Assembly: GCA_023251875.1 (NCBI GenBank)
Contig: JAHEXY010000010.1
Span: 98,047 to 162,046, forward strand
Length of the DNA: 64,000 nucleotides
DNA from: Bacteroidota bacterium
GTDB lineage: Bacteria; Bacteroidota; Bacteroidia; JAHEXY01
Reading direction: 5' to 3'
In this document: piece after piece, positions 32,320 to 42,635 of the stretch
Layout: each line of letters begins with the position of its first letter
How positions within the stretch are numbered: position 1 is the first letter of the stretch
Translations under genes and position numbers: made by a program
The notes under the pieces: model-generated
Told to the model about the DNA's origin: nothing
The model's database searches: none
What the model saw: the letters and a program-made list of their open reading frames with translations, nothing else

Positions 32320-34385
32320 TGGAAGTAAAAAAAGACATATTGTGGCGCGTTTATTTGCTCTATTTTGGAGTATGCCTAATTGGCTTGGCTATTATTGGTA
32401 AAATTGCAAAACTACAATTTGTAGAAGGTGAATACTGGAAACAAAAAGCAGAAGAAAACACAACAGAATTTAAAACCATTGATGCTGCTCGTGGAAACAT
32501 ATATGCTGATGATGCCACTACACTTTTAGCAACCGATCTACCCTTTTATGAAATACACATAGATGTAAATGCCGATGGAATAAATAAAAAAATATTCAAT
32601 GAAAATATAGATTCGCTCGCCTATTATTTAGCCCAACTTTTTAAAGATAAGTCTGCGAAAGAATACAGAAATGAACTAGTGTCTGCCAGAAAAGACGGAA
32701 GCCGTTTCCATTTAATACATCGTAATGTGAGTTATACCGATCTCAAAAAACTACAATCTTTTCCCATTGTTCGTATGGGAAAATACAAAGGTGGATTAAT
32801 TGTAATGGAAACCAACAAAAGAAAAATGCCATTTCAAATGTTAGCACAAAGAACCATTGGATACAAACTAACAGATGTTAAACCCGTTGGATTAGAAGGT
32901 GCATACGATCATGAATTACAAGGCACCGATGGAAAAAGATTGATGCAAAAACTAGCCGGAAATATTTGGATGCCTCTAAATGATGAAAATGAAATAGAGC
33001 CACAAGACGGTAAAGATTTAATCACAACTATTGATGTAAATATTCAAGATGTGGCAGAACACGCTCTAGATGCTCAATTAAGAGAACAAGATGCAGATCA
33101 TGGTTGCGTAATATTAATGGAAGTAAAAACAGGAGAAATAAAAGCCATTGCCAACTTAACAAAAAACAAAGCAGGTAATTATGAAGAAACTTTTAATTAC
33201 GCGATTGGAGAAAGCGTAGAACCAGGTTCAACATTTAAACTGGCTTCATTAATTGCGGGTATGGAAGATGGCTTAATAGATTTAAATGACAAAATAGATA
33301 TTGAAGACGGAAGTACAACATTTTACAATCGCACCATGCGAGACTCCCATCATCCGGAACAATCAATTGTAACCGTACAGCGTGTTTTTGAAGTTTCATC
33401 TAATGTGGGCGTATCAAAGTTAATTACCAATGCCTATTCAAAAAATCCACAAAAGTATATTGATAGGCTTTATCAATTTCATCTTAACGATACACTCGGT
33501 CTTGAAATAGCAGGAGAAGGCCATCCTTTTATAAAAGATACCAAACATAAAAATTGGTCTGGTGTTTCACTGCCGTGGATGTCCATTGGATACGAAATAA
33601 GATTAACACCGTTGCAAATTCTTAATTTTTATAATGCTGTTGCCAATGATGGCAAAATGGTTAAACCTCGCTTTGTAAAAGAAATGAGATACAGAGGTCA
33701 AGTATTAGAAAAAATGGAGCCCATTATCATTGATCAACAAATTTGCTCAAAAGAAACCATTGCAAAAGCAAAAAAATTAATGGAAGGTGTAGTGGAAAAT
33801 GGTACTGCACAAAATCTTAAAAACCCATATTATAAAATTGCAGGCAAAACCGGAACTGTACAAAAAGTGGTTGATGGTAAATATGCTAAACATGCTTATG
33901 GTGCTTCGTTTGTAGGTTACTTCCCTGCCGACAATCCGGTTTATTCATGTATCGTTGTAATCAGCAATCCCAATAAGGATATTTATTACGGAGGATTGGT
34001 TTCTGCTCCTGTATTCAGAGCCATTGCCGATCGTGTGTATGCTACAAATTTTGATATACATAAAGAACCTACAAAAACCAATGACTTAGCATTTCCTTTT
34101 GTACAAGAAGGGAATCCAACAGATCTAAAACAAATTTTTTCAAAACTAGATTTACCACAAAACAATGCTGTTATAGCGGCATCAAAATACATTGCAACAC
34201 CTGTTAAAGAAAATGAAAATACAGTACCTGATGTACAAGGCATGGGCTTACGCGATGCCATATATATATTAGAAAATAAAGGTTTAATAGTAAAATGCCA
34301 AGGCAGAGGTGTTGTAAAACAACAATCTGTAATGCCAGGCACATTGGTAACAAAAGGAACAGAAATAATTTTAGAATTAATTTAA
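32319..34385 (+). CDS. ftsI: Division transpeptidase FtsI (PBP3) with PASTA domain
   Basis: A 688-residue class B penicillin-binding protein. A membrane anchor (WRVYLLYFGVCLIGLAIIG) is followed by the dimerisation/pedestal domain and the transpeptidase with SxxK at Ser304-Lys307 (EPGSTFKLAS), SxN at 360-362 (EVSSNVGVSK) and KTG at 510-512 (AGKTGTVQK). Residues about 630-688 are one PASTA domain (TVPDVQGMGLRDAIYILENK). It cross-links septal peptidoglycan with FtsW. The start overlaps the last base of ftsL. Two palindromic repeats separate it from murE. Confidence 0.96.
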   Translation: MEVKKDILWRVYLLYFGVCLIGLAIIGKIAKLQFVEGEYWKQKAEENTTEFKTIDAARGNIYADDATTLLATDLPFYEIHIDVNADGINKKIFNENIDSLAYYLAQLFKDKSAKEYRNELVSARKDGSRFHLIHRNVSYTDLKKLQSFPIVRMGKYKGGLIVMETNKRKMPFQMLAQRTIGYKLTDVKPVGLEGAYDHELQGTDGKRLMQKLAGNIWMPLNDENEIEPQDGKDLITTIDVNIQDVAEHALDAQLREQDADHGCVILMEVKTGEIKAIANLTKNKAGNYEETFNYAIGESVEPGSTFKLASLIAGMEDGLIDLNDKIDIEDGSTTFYNRTMRDSHHPEQSIVTVQRVFEVSSNVGVSKLITNAYSKNPQKYIDRLYQFHLNDTLGLEIAGEGHPFIKDTKHKNWSGVSLPWMSIGYEIRLTPLQILNFYNAVANDGKMVKPRFVKEMRYRGQVLEKMEPIIIDQQICSKETIAKAKKLMEGVVENGTAQNLKNPYYKIAGKTGTVQKVVDGKYAKHAYGASFVGYFPADNPVYSCIVVISNPNKDIYYGGLVSAPVFRAIADRVYATNFDIHKEPTKTNDLAFPFVQEGNPTDLKQIFSKLDLPQNNAVIAASKYIATPVKENENTVPDVQGMGLRDAIYILENKGLIVKCQGRGVVKQQSVMPGTLVTKGTEIILELI

Positions 34386-34400
34386 AAAAATTCCAAACAT

Positions 34401-34432
34401 CCCTCTCCATTGGGAGAGGGCAAGGGTGAGGG
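34401..34432. repeat. CCCTCTCC-type palindrome 1 of the ftsI-murE gap
   Basis: CCCTCTCCATTGGGAGAGGG is a perfect hairpin with a 4-base loop, followed by the family tail CAAGGGTGAGGG. It is 16 bp after the ftsI stop. Confidence 0.75.
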
Positions 34433-34457
34433 CTAACAAAAAATAAATTCCAAACTT

Positions 34458-34493
34458 CCCTTCTCCTTTGGAGAGGGGATTAAAGGGGAGAGG
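34458..34493. repeat. CCCTTCTCC-type palindrome 2 of the ftsI-murE gap
   Basis: CCCTTCTCCTTTGGAGAGGGG with tail ATTAAAGGGGAGAGG, ending 4 bp before the murE ATG. Its left arm contains a TTG in frame with murE, but translation from there would read only repeat sequence. Confidence 0.75.
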
Positions 34494-34497
34494 CTGT

Positions 34498-35961
34498 ATG
34501 AAACTACTAAAAGACATATTGTACAAATCAGGACTTGAAGAAGTCATTGGTTCTACCAATGTGGCTATTTCATCCGTTTGTTTCGATTCAAGAAAAATTC
34601 AAAATTATTCTCTCTTTATTGCCACAAAAGGAGAGCAAGTAGACGGACATCAATTTATAAACACAGCCATTGATGCCGGTGCAATAGCCATTGTTTGCCA
34701 GCATTTACCACTAATTAAAAAAGAAAATATTGTTTATATCCGTGTAAAAGATTCAACTGTTGCATTAGGAAATATTGCTTCTAATTTTTACGATAATCCT
34801 TCTTCTAAATTAAAACTAGTAGGCATTACAGGTACCAATGGAAAAACTACTACAGCAACTTTATTATATACTTTATTCCGTTCAATGGGTAAAAAGGTTG
34901 GTTTACTTTCTACCGTTAGAAATAAAATAATTGATGAAACTATTGAAGCTACACATACTACGCCAGATGCCATTCAATTAAATTCTTTACTCAGCCGAAT
35001 GGTTAAAGAAGAGTGCACACATTGCTTTATGGAGGTAAGCTCGCATGCGGTAGTGCAACATCGTATTACAGGAATTGATTTTATTGGTGGTGTTTTTTGC
35101 AACATCACACACGATCATCTCGACTACCACAAAACTTTTGATGAATACATAAAAGCTAAAAAAGGTTTCTTTGATATGTTGTCAGAAGATGCATTTGCAT
35201 TGATAAATAAAGATGATAAGCATGGCATGGTAATGCTACAAAATACACGCGCTTCAAAAAACACTTTTGCATTAAAATCTTTGGCCGATTATACTGCCAA
35301 AATTATTGAAAACCATTTTGCCGGATTACATCTCAATATTGATGGACAAGAAATCTGGAGTAAACTGGTTGGCGAATTCAATGCGTATAATTTGCTTGGC
35401 ATATATGCAACAGCTCGTTTATTAGGCGAAGACAAATTTGCAGTACTCACACATTTGAGTAGCTTAAATTCTGTTGAGGGAAGATTTGATTGTGTTAGAA
35501 CCTCAAACAATATTACCGGAATTGTTGATTATGCACACACTCCGGATGCACTAAAAAATGTTTTGAAAACCATTAATGATATTAGAACAGGAAACGAAAA
35601 AATAATTAGCATAGTAGGCTGCGGAGGAAATCGCGATGCCGCCAAACGCCCCATTATGGCTCAATTGGCTTGCGAATTAAGCGACAGGGTAATTCTTACT
35701 TCTGATAATCCAAGAAATGAAAAGCCCGAAGATATTTTAAGAGAAATGGAAAAAGGTGTTACAGCCTCTAACTATAAAAAAATGCTAACCATTGTTGATA
35801 GACGGGAAGCTATTAAAGCTGCTTGTTCATTTGCAGAACCGGGAGATATTATTCTGTTAGCAGGCAAAGGACACGAAAAATACCAAGAAATTAATGGAGT
35901 AAAATACCCATTTGACGATAAAGAAATATTAACCGAATCACTCAACTTATTTGTAAAGTAA
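34498..35961 (+). CDS. murE: UDP-MurNAc-tripeptide ligase MurE (meso-DAP type)
   Basis: A 487-residue Mur ligase. The N-terminal domain binds UDP-MurNAc ([18 protein letters not shown]). The ATP loop is [32 protein letters not shown] and the carbamylated-Lys segment KAKKGFFDM follow, then [18 protein letters not shown] at 403-406 ([13 protein letters not shown]) is the motif that selects meso-diaminopimelate over lysine. The ATG at 34498 gives the normal length. A TTG 30 bp upstream is inside a palindromic repeat. The stop shares one base with the mraY start. Confidence 0.95.
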   Translation: MKLLKDILYKSGLEEVIGSTNVAISSVCFDSRKIQNYSLFIATKGEQVDGHQFINTAIDAGAIAIVCQHLPLIKKENIVYIRVKDSTVALGNIASNFYDNPSSKLKLVGITGTNGKTTTATLLYTLFRSMGKKVGLLSTVRNKIIDETIEATHTTPDAIQLNSLLSRMVKEECTHCFMEVSSHAVVQHRITGIDFIGGVFCNITHDHLDYHKTFDEYIKAKKGFFDMLSEDAFALINKDDKHGMVMLQNTRASKNTFALKSLADYTAKIIENHFAGLHLNIDGQEIWSKLVGEFNAYNLLGIYATARLLGEDKFAVLTHLSSLNSVEGRFDCVRTSNNITGIVDYAHTPDALKNVLKTINDIRTGNEKIISIVGCGGNRDAAKRPIMAQLACELSDRVILTSDNPRNEKPEDILREMEKGVTASNYKKMLTIVDRREAIKAACSFAEPGDIILLAGKGHEKYQEINGVKYPFDDKEILTESLNLFVK

Positions 35962-37262
35962 TGCTGTATTACCTCTTTACATATCTACATACACATTTTA
36001 ACTTTCCGGGAGCGGGAGTGTTTCAGTACATTTCTTTTCGTGCAGCATGCGCGGTGATATGTTCTCTTATCATATCAATGGTTTTAGGAAAAAGAATTAT
36101 TCGTTACCTGCAAATCAAACAAATAGGAGAAAGTGTAAGAGATCTTGGATTAGAAGGACAGTTACAAAAAAAGGGAACGCCTACAATGGGCGGCATCATT
36201 ATACTTTCTTCTATTTTAATCCCAACACTTTTATTTGCCAAACTTTGGAATGTGTATATAGTACTCTTGATTGTATCAACCATTTGGCTTGGTTTTATTG
36301 GCTTTATAGACGACTATATAAAAGTTTTCAAAAAAGACAAAGAAGGTTTACACGGTCGTTTTAAAATACTGGGGCAAGTTGGATTGGGATTAATTGTTGG
36401 CGGCACCTTATATTTTAATCCCAACGTAAAAATTCGTGATCATAGCCAGATTTATTATTATACAGAGCCTGGAGCTTCAATGGAAGCTCCTAATTATAGT
36501 CACGTAGAACAGGCAAACGGAAAACAAATTGAAGGAACAACAGGATATGATGGCGAGTATATCATCTCGCATGATGGACCTTCTTTAAAAACAACTATTC
36601 CCTTTTTAAAGAATAATGAATTTGACTATTCATCTATTATCACTTCATTATTAGGAAAAAGCTATGCTTGGTTATCATTTCTCATATTCATTCCAATAGT
36701 AATATTTATTATTACAGCTGTTTCAAATGGAGCCAATATTACGGATGGTTTAGATGGCCTTGCAACAGGAACCTCTGCAATCATAGGTGTTACACTCGGA
36801 ATTTTCGCATACGTATCCGGTAATACCATATTCGCAAATTATTTAAACATCATGTACATCCCAAGCATTGGAGAGCTTGCCATTTTCATCAGCGCATTTG
36901 TTGGAGCATGTATTGGTTTCTTATGGTACAATTCATATCCCGCACAGGTTTTTATGGGAGATACGGGTAGTTTAGCGCTAGGAGGAATTATTGCAGTATT
37001 TGCCATTGCAGTAAGAAAAGAATTGCTCATTCCTATTTTATGTGGAGTATTTCTTGTCGAAAATCTTTCAGTGATGTTACAGGTTGGATATTTCAAATAC
37101 ACCAAAAAGAAATTTGGCGAAGGAAGAAGAATTTTTAAAATGTCGCCATTACATCACCATTACCAAAAACTAGGAATGCCCGAAGCAAAAATTGTTACAC
37201 GCTTTTGGATAGTAGGATTATTATTAGCAGTTGTAAGTGTGATCACTTTAAAATTGAGATAA
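35961..37262 (+). CDS. mraY: Phospho-MurNAc-pentapeptide translocase MraY
   Basis: A 433-residue membrane enzyme with about ten membrane segments that makes lipid I. Motifs: GTPTMGG after [28 protein letters not shown] (catalytic Asp pair), [24 protein letters not shown] and [12 protein letters not shown]. About 80 polar residues (roughly 150-220, [20 protein letters not shown]) are inserted in a periplasmic loop, making it longer than the E. coli enzyme (360). The ATG overlaps the murE stop (TAATG). Confidence 0.95.
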   Translation: MLYYLFTYLHTHFNFPGAGVFQYISFRAACAVICSLIISMVLGKRIIRYLQIKQIGESVRDLGLEGQLQKKGTPTMGGIIILSSILIPTLLFAKLWNVYIVLLIVSTIWLGFIGFIDDYIKVFKKDKEGLHGRFKILGQVGLGLIVGGTLYFNPNVKIRDHSQIYYYTEPGASMEAPNYSHVEQANGKQIEGTTGYDGEYIISHDGPSLKTTIPFLKNNEFDYSSIITSLLGKSYAWLSFLIFIPIVIFIITAVSNGANITDGLDGLATGTSAIIGVTLGIFAYVSGNTIFANYLNIMYIPSIGELAIFISAFVGACIGFLWYNSYPAQVFMGDTGSLALGGIIAVFAIAVRKELLIPILCGVFLVENLSVMLQVGYFKYTKKKFGEGRRIFKMSPLHHHYQKLGMPEAKIVTRFWIVGLLLAVVSVITLKLR

Positions 37263-37295
37263 GTCACAGAGGGACGAAATCTTTTGACAAAAAAG

Positions 37296-37316
37296 TCCCG
37301 TAGGGGCGAGATATTA
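37296..37316. repeat. CCCGTAGGGGCGA-type dispersed repeat
   Basis: TCCCGTAGGGGCGAGATATT in the 69-bp gap between mraY and murD. It is a short palindrome (CCCGTAGGGG) with an ATATT tail, related in form to the CCCGAAGGG elements at 329-1091. Confidence 0.5.
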
Positions 37317-37331
37317 AAAAAATAGAACAGA

Positions 37332-38672
37332 ATGAGTAAAGGTTTATTTGTGGTTTTAGGAGCAGGAGAAAGTGGAGTAGGAACAGCAGTTTTAGCAAAG
37401 AAGAAAGGATACGAGGTTTTTGTATCTGATCAAGGGAAAATTAAACAAAAATACAAAGACGTTCTTTTACATTTTGATATTCCCTGGGAAGAAGAAAAGC
37501 ATAGCGTAGATAAAATATTACAAGCTGTTGAAGTGATGAAAAGCCCTGGTATACCGGATAAAGCAGAACTAATAAAACTGCTTTATAAAAAAAGTATACC
37601 CGTAATTTCTGAAATAGAATTTGCAGCAAGATATACAAACGCAAAGCTGATTGCCATAAGCGGAAGTAATGGTAAAACAACAACAACATTGCTTACTTAT
37701 CACATCCTAAAAAAAGCAGGATTAAATGTAGGTTTAGCTGGAAATGTGGGAAAAAGTTTTGCAATGCAAGTAGCAGAAAATAATTACGATTACTATGTGT
37801 TAGAACTAAGCAGTTTTCAACTAGATGGTATGTTTAAAACAAAATTAAATATTGCAGTACTTCTCAATATCACACCTGACCATCTTGATAGATATGATTA
37901 TGAAATGCAAAACTATGTTGATTCGAAAATGAGAATAGTAAATAATCAAACAAAACAAGATGTATTTATTTATAACTGGGATGATGAAATTATTAGAAAA
38001 GAAATAGACAAACGGAATATCAAATCAATCATGATTCCTTTTTCATTGAATAATGAATTTAAAGAAGGTGCATTTATAAAAGAAAAAAAAATAGTGTTTA
38101 ACATCAATAAAACCAACTTCGATATGTCGATAGAAGAACTAGCATTACAAGGTAAACACAACCAGGCAAATTCAATGGCTGCCGGAATTGTGGGACGAGT
38201 AGAAGATCTTAGAAAAGATGTGATACGCGAAAGTCTTTCTGATTTTAAAAATGTTGAACATCGACTAGAATTTGTAGCTAAAATTCATGACGTTATTTAC
38301 GTGAATGATTCTAAAGCTACCAATGTAAATTCAACATGGTTTGCATTAGAATCTACACATACACCCATTATATGGATTGTAGGTGGCGTTGATAAAGGCA
38401 ACGATTATGGAATGCTATTGGATTTGGTTAAAGACAAAGTGAAGCTTATTATTTGTCTTGGAAAAGACAATAAGAAAATTCATGCTGCATTTAATTCAAT
38501 GAACAAAGAAATGATTGATGTAAAATCAGCCGAAGAAGCAGTTGCCATGGCATATCACAAAGCAGAAAAAGGTGATACTGTATTATTATCACCGGCCTGT
38601 GCAAGCTTCGATTTATTTGAAAACTATGAAGATCGTGGACATAAATTTAAACAAGCAGTAAAAAGTTTATAA
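37332..38672 (+). CDS. murD: UDP-MurNAc-alanine:glutamate ligase MurD
   Basis: A 446-residue Mur ligase. VVLGAGESGVGTAVLAKKKG is the N-terminal Rossmann motif of MurD. The ATP loop is LIAISGSNGKTTTTLLTYHIL. LELSSFQLDG, NITPDHLDRYDYEMQNYVDSK, HRLEFVAKIHDVIYVNDSKATNVNSTWFAL and LLSPACASFDLFENYEDRG follow. It adds D-glutamate to UDP-MurNAc-L-Ala in the cytoplasm. All catalytic motifs are intact. Confidence 0.95.
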   Translation: MSKGLFVVLGAGESGVGTAVLAKKKGYEVFVSDQGKIKQKYKDVLLHFDIPWEEEKHSVDKILQAVEVMKSPGIPDKAELIKLLYKKSIPVISEIEFAARYTNAKLIAISGSNGKTTTTLLTYHILKKAGLNVGLAGNVGKSFAMQVAENNYDYYVLELSSFQLDGMFKTKLNIAVLLNITPDHLDRYDYEMQNYVDSKMRIVNNQTKQDVFIYNWDDEIIRKEIDKRNIKSIMIPFSLNNEFKEGAFIKEKKIVFNINKTNFDMSIEELALQGKHNQANSMAAGIVGRVEDLRKDVIRESLSDFKNVEHRLEFVAKIHDVIYVNDSKATNVNSTWFALESTHTPIIWIVGGVDKGNDYGMLLDLVKDKVKLIICLGKDNKKIHAAFNSMNKEMIDVKSAEEAVAMAYHKAEKGDTVLLSPACASFDLFENYEDRGHKFKQAVKSL

Positions 38673-38697
38673 AATAATCAATTAAAAATTCCTTATT

Positions 38698-38734
38698 CCC
38701 CCTCTCTTTTGGGCTAGGGGGCTAGGGGGCTAGG
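38698..38734. repeat. CCCCCTCTCTTTTGGG-type palindrome with GCTAGGG direct repeats
   Basis: A diverged member of the CTCTCC family followed by three copies of GCTAGG at 7-9 bp spacing, ending directly before the ftsW ATG (38736). Translation initiation of ftsW must occur at the edge of this element. Confidence 0.6.
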
Positions 38735-38735
38735 C

Positions 38736-39938
38736 ATGAAAGAAAAAAATTATATATACAAATCCATTTCCGGTTTTATCACAAATTACCTAGAAGGTGA
38801 TTTGATCATTTGGACTGTTGTATTTTTGCTTTCTATTATTTCAATTCTTGCTGTATATAGTTCAACCGGAACATTAGCATACAAATACCAATCGGGTAAT
38901 ACAGAATACTACATGATTAAACATTTAAGCATTATACTTATGGGTATTGGTTTAATGTATGTAGCTCATTTAGTAAAATACACTTACTATTCTCGCATTG
39001 CTCAAATTACTTTATATATTTCTGTTCCCATGCTTTTTTTAACCTTGTTAATGGGAACCAATTTAAATCATGCAAGCAGATGGATTACAGTTCCCGGCTT
39101 AGGTATGACTTTTCAAACTTCTGATTTTGCAAAACTTGCATTAATCATGTATGTAGCAAGAATGCTTTCAAAAAATCAAGAAAATATAAAAGATTTAAAA
39201 GAAGGTTTTTTACCTATTATGATTCCTGTATTAATTGTATGCGGACTTATTCTTCCTGCAAATTTATCTACATCAGCACTTTTATTTGCAACATGCCTAG
39301 TACTCATGTTTATTGGGAGAGTAAATATAAAATATCTCAGTATGCTTGTAGGAAGCGGCATTGTAGCCTTTGCATTGTTTATTCTAATAGCACCCTACTT
39401 TACACAATCTTCTAGAATTGCAACCTGGCATCACCGAATCGAAAATTTTATTCATTCAGATAAAACTGAAACGGCAAAAAGTGAAGATGCTAATTACCAA
39501 GCAGAACAAGCCAAAATATCCATTGCCACAGGAGGTATATTTGGCAAAGCCCCCGGAAAAAGTGTGCAACGCAATTTTCTTCCTCATCCTTATTCTGATT
39601 TTATTTATGCCATTATAATTGAAGAATATGGTTTTATTGGTGGTATTGCAGTAATTCTTTTATACCTCATTTTGCTATATCGATCTATTCGCATTGCCAA
39701 TAAAACATCCAATACCTTTGGAGCATTATTAGCGGTTGGTTGCTGTTTCAGCCTTATTTTTCAAGCCATGATCAACATGGGTGTAGCAGTTAATTTATTA
39801 CCTGTAACCGGGCAAGCGCTACCATTAGTAAGTATGGGAGGTACATCAGTATGGTTTACCAGCATAGCAATAGGAATCATTTTAAGTGTAAGTAAAGATA
39901 TAAATAATGTAAAAACTGTTCCAGATGGGATTGCATAG
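38736..39938 (+). CDS. ftsW: Septal peptidoglycan polymerase FtsW
   Basis: A 400-residue SEDS-family protein with about ten membrane segments. WTVVFLLSIISILAVYSSTG opens the family. NHASRWITVPGLGMTFQTSDFAKLAL, the large periplasmic loop containing HPYSDFIYAIIIEEYGFIGG (catalytic Asp region) and MINMGVAVNLLPVTGQALPLVSMGGTS are all present. It polymerises glycan strands from lipid II at the septum together with FtsI. It follows a repeat element and overlaps a possible early start of murG by 14 bp. Confidence 0.95.
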   Translation: MKEKNYIYKSISGFITNYLEGDLIIWTVVFLLSIISILAVYSSTGTLAYKYQSGNTEYYMIKHLSIILMGIGLMYVAHLVKYTYYSRIAQITLYISVPMLFLTLLMGTNLNHASRWITVPGLGMTFQTSDFAKLALIMYVARMLSKNQENIKDLKEGFLPIMIPVLIVCGLILPANLSTSALLFATCLVLMFIGRVNIKYLSMLVGSGIVAFALFILIAPYFTQSSRIATWHHRIENFIHSDKTETAKSEDANYQAEQAKISIATGGIFGKAPGKSVQRNFLPHPYSDFIYAIIIEEYGFIGGIAVILLYLILLYRSIRIANKTSNTFGALLAVGCCFSLIFQAMINMGVAVNLLPVTGQALPLVSMGGTSVWFTSIAIGIILSVSKDINNVKTVPDGIA

Positions 39939-40041
39939 TATCACATATTTAAGCAAATCACTCAAAGAACAAAAACTTGCAAGAACCAAGCAAAAGCTTG
40001 AGATGCAATTATTAGAACTAGAACAAAAGCATAATCTAATT

Positions 40042-41175
40042 ATGAATATAGCTAGCATAGCAAAAGATAGAAAATTTAGGGTGGTGATCAGTGGTGGTGG
40101 AACGGGGGGCCATATATTTCCAGCTATTGCTATTGCCAATAGTATAAAAATAAATTATCCTAATACAGAAATTTTATTTGTTGGCGCTCACGGAAGAATG
40201 GAAATGCAAAAAGTGCCTGAAGCAGGTTATACAATAAAAGGGCTCAGAATTAGTGGTATGCAACGTGGTTCCTTTTGGAAAAATATTCTTTTCCCCTTTA
40301 AGCTAGTGTATAGTATTATACAAGCCTATTTTATCATTTCAAAATTTAAACCCGATGTTGCTGTAGGTGTAGGTGGATATGCAAGTGGACCTTTGTTATA
40401 TGTAGCAACAAAAAAAAATATTCCCACCTTAATTCAAGAACAAAACTCTTTTCCAGGTATTACCAATAAATTATTGGCAGAAAAAGTAGATAAAATTTGT
40501 GTTGCCTATGATGGCATGAAAAAATATTTTCCTTCAAAAAAAATAATGTTAACAGGTAATCCTGTTCGAAATAACATTCAAGATATAAAAATCACAAAAG
40601 AACAAGCCTATCAATTTTTCTCGTTGCAAATTAACAAACCCGTTCTTTTAATTATTGGAGGAAGCCTAGGCGCAAAAGCAATTAATAATAGCATACGCGG
40701 CAATCTAGAATTACTAATTGAGAATAAAATACAAGTAATCTGGCAAACAGGATCTGAATATTTTGAAAAAGTAAAAAATAAAACAGAGGATTACGCAAAA
40801 AATGGAATTCATGTATTTGAATTTATAAAAGACATGGACTATGCATACGCTGCTGCAGATATTATTGTTTCAAGAGCAGGAGCCATTGCATTATCCGAAA
40901 TAACTTTGGTAGGAAAACCGGCTATTATTGTGCCATCTCCTTATGTTGCAGAAGACCATCAAACAAAAAACGCACACAAACTGGTTGATCAAAATGCGGC
41001 TGTATTGGTAAGAGAAAAAGAAGTACAAAATACGCTTGGCCATGTAATTGTAAACTTAATGCACGATTCAGCCAAACAACAACAAATAAGAGACAATTTA
41101 AAAAAACTTGCCATTTATGATTCTGCAAAAATTATTGCTGATGAAGTAATGTTGCTAGCTAATAAAGATAAATGA
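40042..41175 (+). CDS. murG: UDP-GlcNAc:lipid I transferase MurG
   Basis: A 377-residue peripheral membrane glycosyltransferase that makes lipid II. FRVVISGGGTGGHIFPAIAIANSI is the first glycine-rich loop, then VGVGGYASGPLLYVATKK, QEQNSFPGITNKLLA, LIIGGSLGAKAINN, the donor site SRAGAIALSEITLVGKPAIIVPSPYVAEDHQTKNA. The frame is open further upstream to an ATG at 39925 inside ftsW. That longer form would add 39 mostly charged helical residues (SLKEQKLARTKQKLEMQLLE) not seen in usual MurG. I prefer 40042 from family length but cannot exclude the extension. The stop overlaps murC by 4 bp. Confidence 0.93.
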   Translation: MNIASIAKDRKFRVVISGGGTGGHIFPAIAIANSIKINYPNTEILFVGAHGRMEMQKVPEAGYTIKGLRISGMQRGSFWKNILFPFKLVYSIIQAYFIISKFKPDVAVGVGGYASGPLLYVATKKNIPTLIQEQNSFPGITNKLLAEKVDKICVAYDGMKKYFPSKKIMLTGNPVRNNIQDIKITKEQAYQFFSLQINKPVLLIIGGSLGAKAINNSIRGNLELLIENKIQVIWQTGSEYFEKVKNKTEDYAKNGIHVFEFIKDMDYAYAAADIIVSRAGAIALSEITLVGKPAIIVPSPYVAEDHQTKNAHKLVDQNAAVLVREKEVQNTLGHVIVNLMHDSAKQQQIRDNLKKLAIYDSAKIIADEVMLLANKDK

Positions 41176-42578
41176 AGAATAAAAAACCACATATTAATGA
41201 TTTCGATTACTTCTATTTTTTAGGAATAGGTGGTATTGGAATGAGCGCCCTTGCCAGATTCTTTAAAGCAATGGATAAGCAAGTGTGTGGTTACGACAAA
41301 ACACAAACTTCATTAACCAACGAATTACAGGCAGAAAACATGATCATTCATTACGATGAGGATGTAAAAAAAATTCCTGCTGAAATATTGAATAGTCAAA
41401 ATAAAACCAAAGTATTAATTGTCCACTCGCCTGCAGTACCTAAAACACATATAGAATATCAATATTTTGAAGACAATAATTTTTGTATAAAGAAACGTGC
41501 CGAAGTGCTGGGCATGTTAACCCAAGATCATTTTACTATTGCAGTGGCAGGAACACATGGAAAAACTACCATCACTTCTATGATCACTCATGTATTGCAT
41601 AGCAATGGCATCGAATGTACTGCTTTTGTGGGAGGCATTACACTTAATTATGCAAGCAATTTAGTTTTATCAAAAAAATCAAAGGCTATTGTGGTAGAAG
41701 CAGATGAATACGACCGTTCTTTTCTAAACCTTTATCCTGACATTGCTGTTATTTCTTCAATAGATCCCGATCATCTTGATATTTATAATACAAAATTAGA
41801 AATTGAAAATACATATGCTGAGTTTGCCAATCAAATTAAAACAGGCGGAACATTAATTTACAATGCAGATCAAGCTGGCAATTTAGTAAGCCAACATAAA
41901 ATTAATGCAAGTGCAACATCTTATTCTTTAAATACAGCCGATTGGAAAGCCTCCCACATCAGCTTTTTTGATGACCATTCAGAATACTCAATTACCAATA
42001 AGGTTGAAAATATTGAGAAAATAAAATTAGGAATACCCGGAAAACACAATGTGGAAAATTCCCTAGCAGCATTTATTGTTGCCAAACAAATGAATCTTTC
42101 AAATGAAAAAATAATAAATGCATTAGGGACCTATAAAGGAGTAAAAAGGCGTTTTGAATACCACATTAAAACCAACAAGTTTATTTATATAGATGACTAT
42201 GCCCATCATCCAAGAGAAATAGAAGCTTTTGTTAAATCGGTAAAGAATTTGTATCCCAACAAAAAAATTACAGGAATATTTCAGCCCCATTTATTTACAC
42301 GCACAAGAGATTTTCTTGATCAATTTGCCGCAAGTTTATCCTTGCTTGATGAACTCATGTTGCTTGAAATATATCCGGCTCGTGAATTACCCATTCCTGG
42401 AATTAATGCAGAACTATTGCTTAACAAAGTAAAATTGCAAAACAAAAAAATATATACAAAAGAAGAAGTCATTAAAAAAATTAATGAAAAAGAAAATGGT
42501 GTTATTCTTACAATTGGGGCAGGAGATATTGATTTACTAATTAAACCCATTACAGAAATATTAAAAACTAAAATATAA
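41172..42578 (+). CDS. murC: UDP-MurNAc:alanine ligase MurC
   Basis: A 468-residue Mur ligase that adds L-alanine, the first peptide residue. YFLGIGGIGMSALARFFKAM is the UDP-MurNAc binding motif. FTIAVAGTHGKTTITSMITH is the ATP loop. VVEADEYDRSFLNLYPDIAVI, SIDPDHLDIY, GVKRRFEYH and IDDYAHHPREIEAFV follow. The ATG overlaps the murG stop (ATGA). Confidence 0.95.
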   Translation: MKNKKPHINDFDYFYFLGIGGIGMSALARFFKAMDKQVCGYDKTQTSLTNELQAENMIIHYDEDVKKIPAEILNSQNKTKVLIVHSPAVPKTHIEYQYFEDNNFCIKKRAEVLGMLTQDHFTIAVAGTHGKTTITSMITHVLHSNGIECTAFVGGITLNYASNLVLSKKSKAIVVEADEYDRSFLNLYPDIAVISSIDPDHLDIYNTKLEIENTYAEFANQIKTGGTLIYNADQAGNLVSQHKINASATSYSLNTADWKASHISFFDDHSEYSITNKVENIEKIKLGIPGKHNVENSLAAFIVAKQMNLSNEKIINALGTYKGVKRRFEYHIKTNKFIYIDDYAHHPREIEAFVKSVKNLYPNKKITGIFQPHLFTRTRDFLDQFAASLSLLDELMLLEIYPARELPIPGINAELLLNKVKLQNKKIYTKEEVIKKINEKENGVILTIGAGDIDLLIKPITEILKTKI

Positions 42579-42591
42579 TAAATTCCAAGCC

Positions 42592-42623
42592 CCCTCTCCC
42601 ATGGGAGAGGGTTAGGGTGAGGG
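42592..42623. repeat. Perfect CCCTCTCCCATGGGAGAGGG palindrome
   Basis: A 20-bp perfect palindrome with the family tail TTAGGGTGAGGG, 13 bp after the murC stop and 13 bp before the ftsQ ATG. The best-conserved copy in the window. Confidence 0.8.
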
Positions 42624-42635
42624 CAAAAAAATAAA

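Noticed and set aside
34468..34497. TTG start for murE inside the palindromic repeat
   Set aside because: Would add ten residues encoded by the repeat. The ATG at 34498 matches the family start and length.
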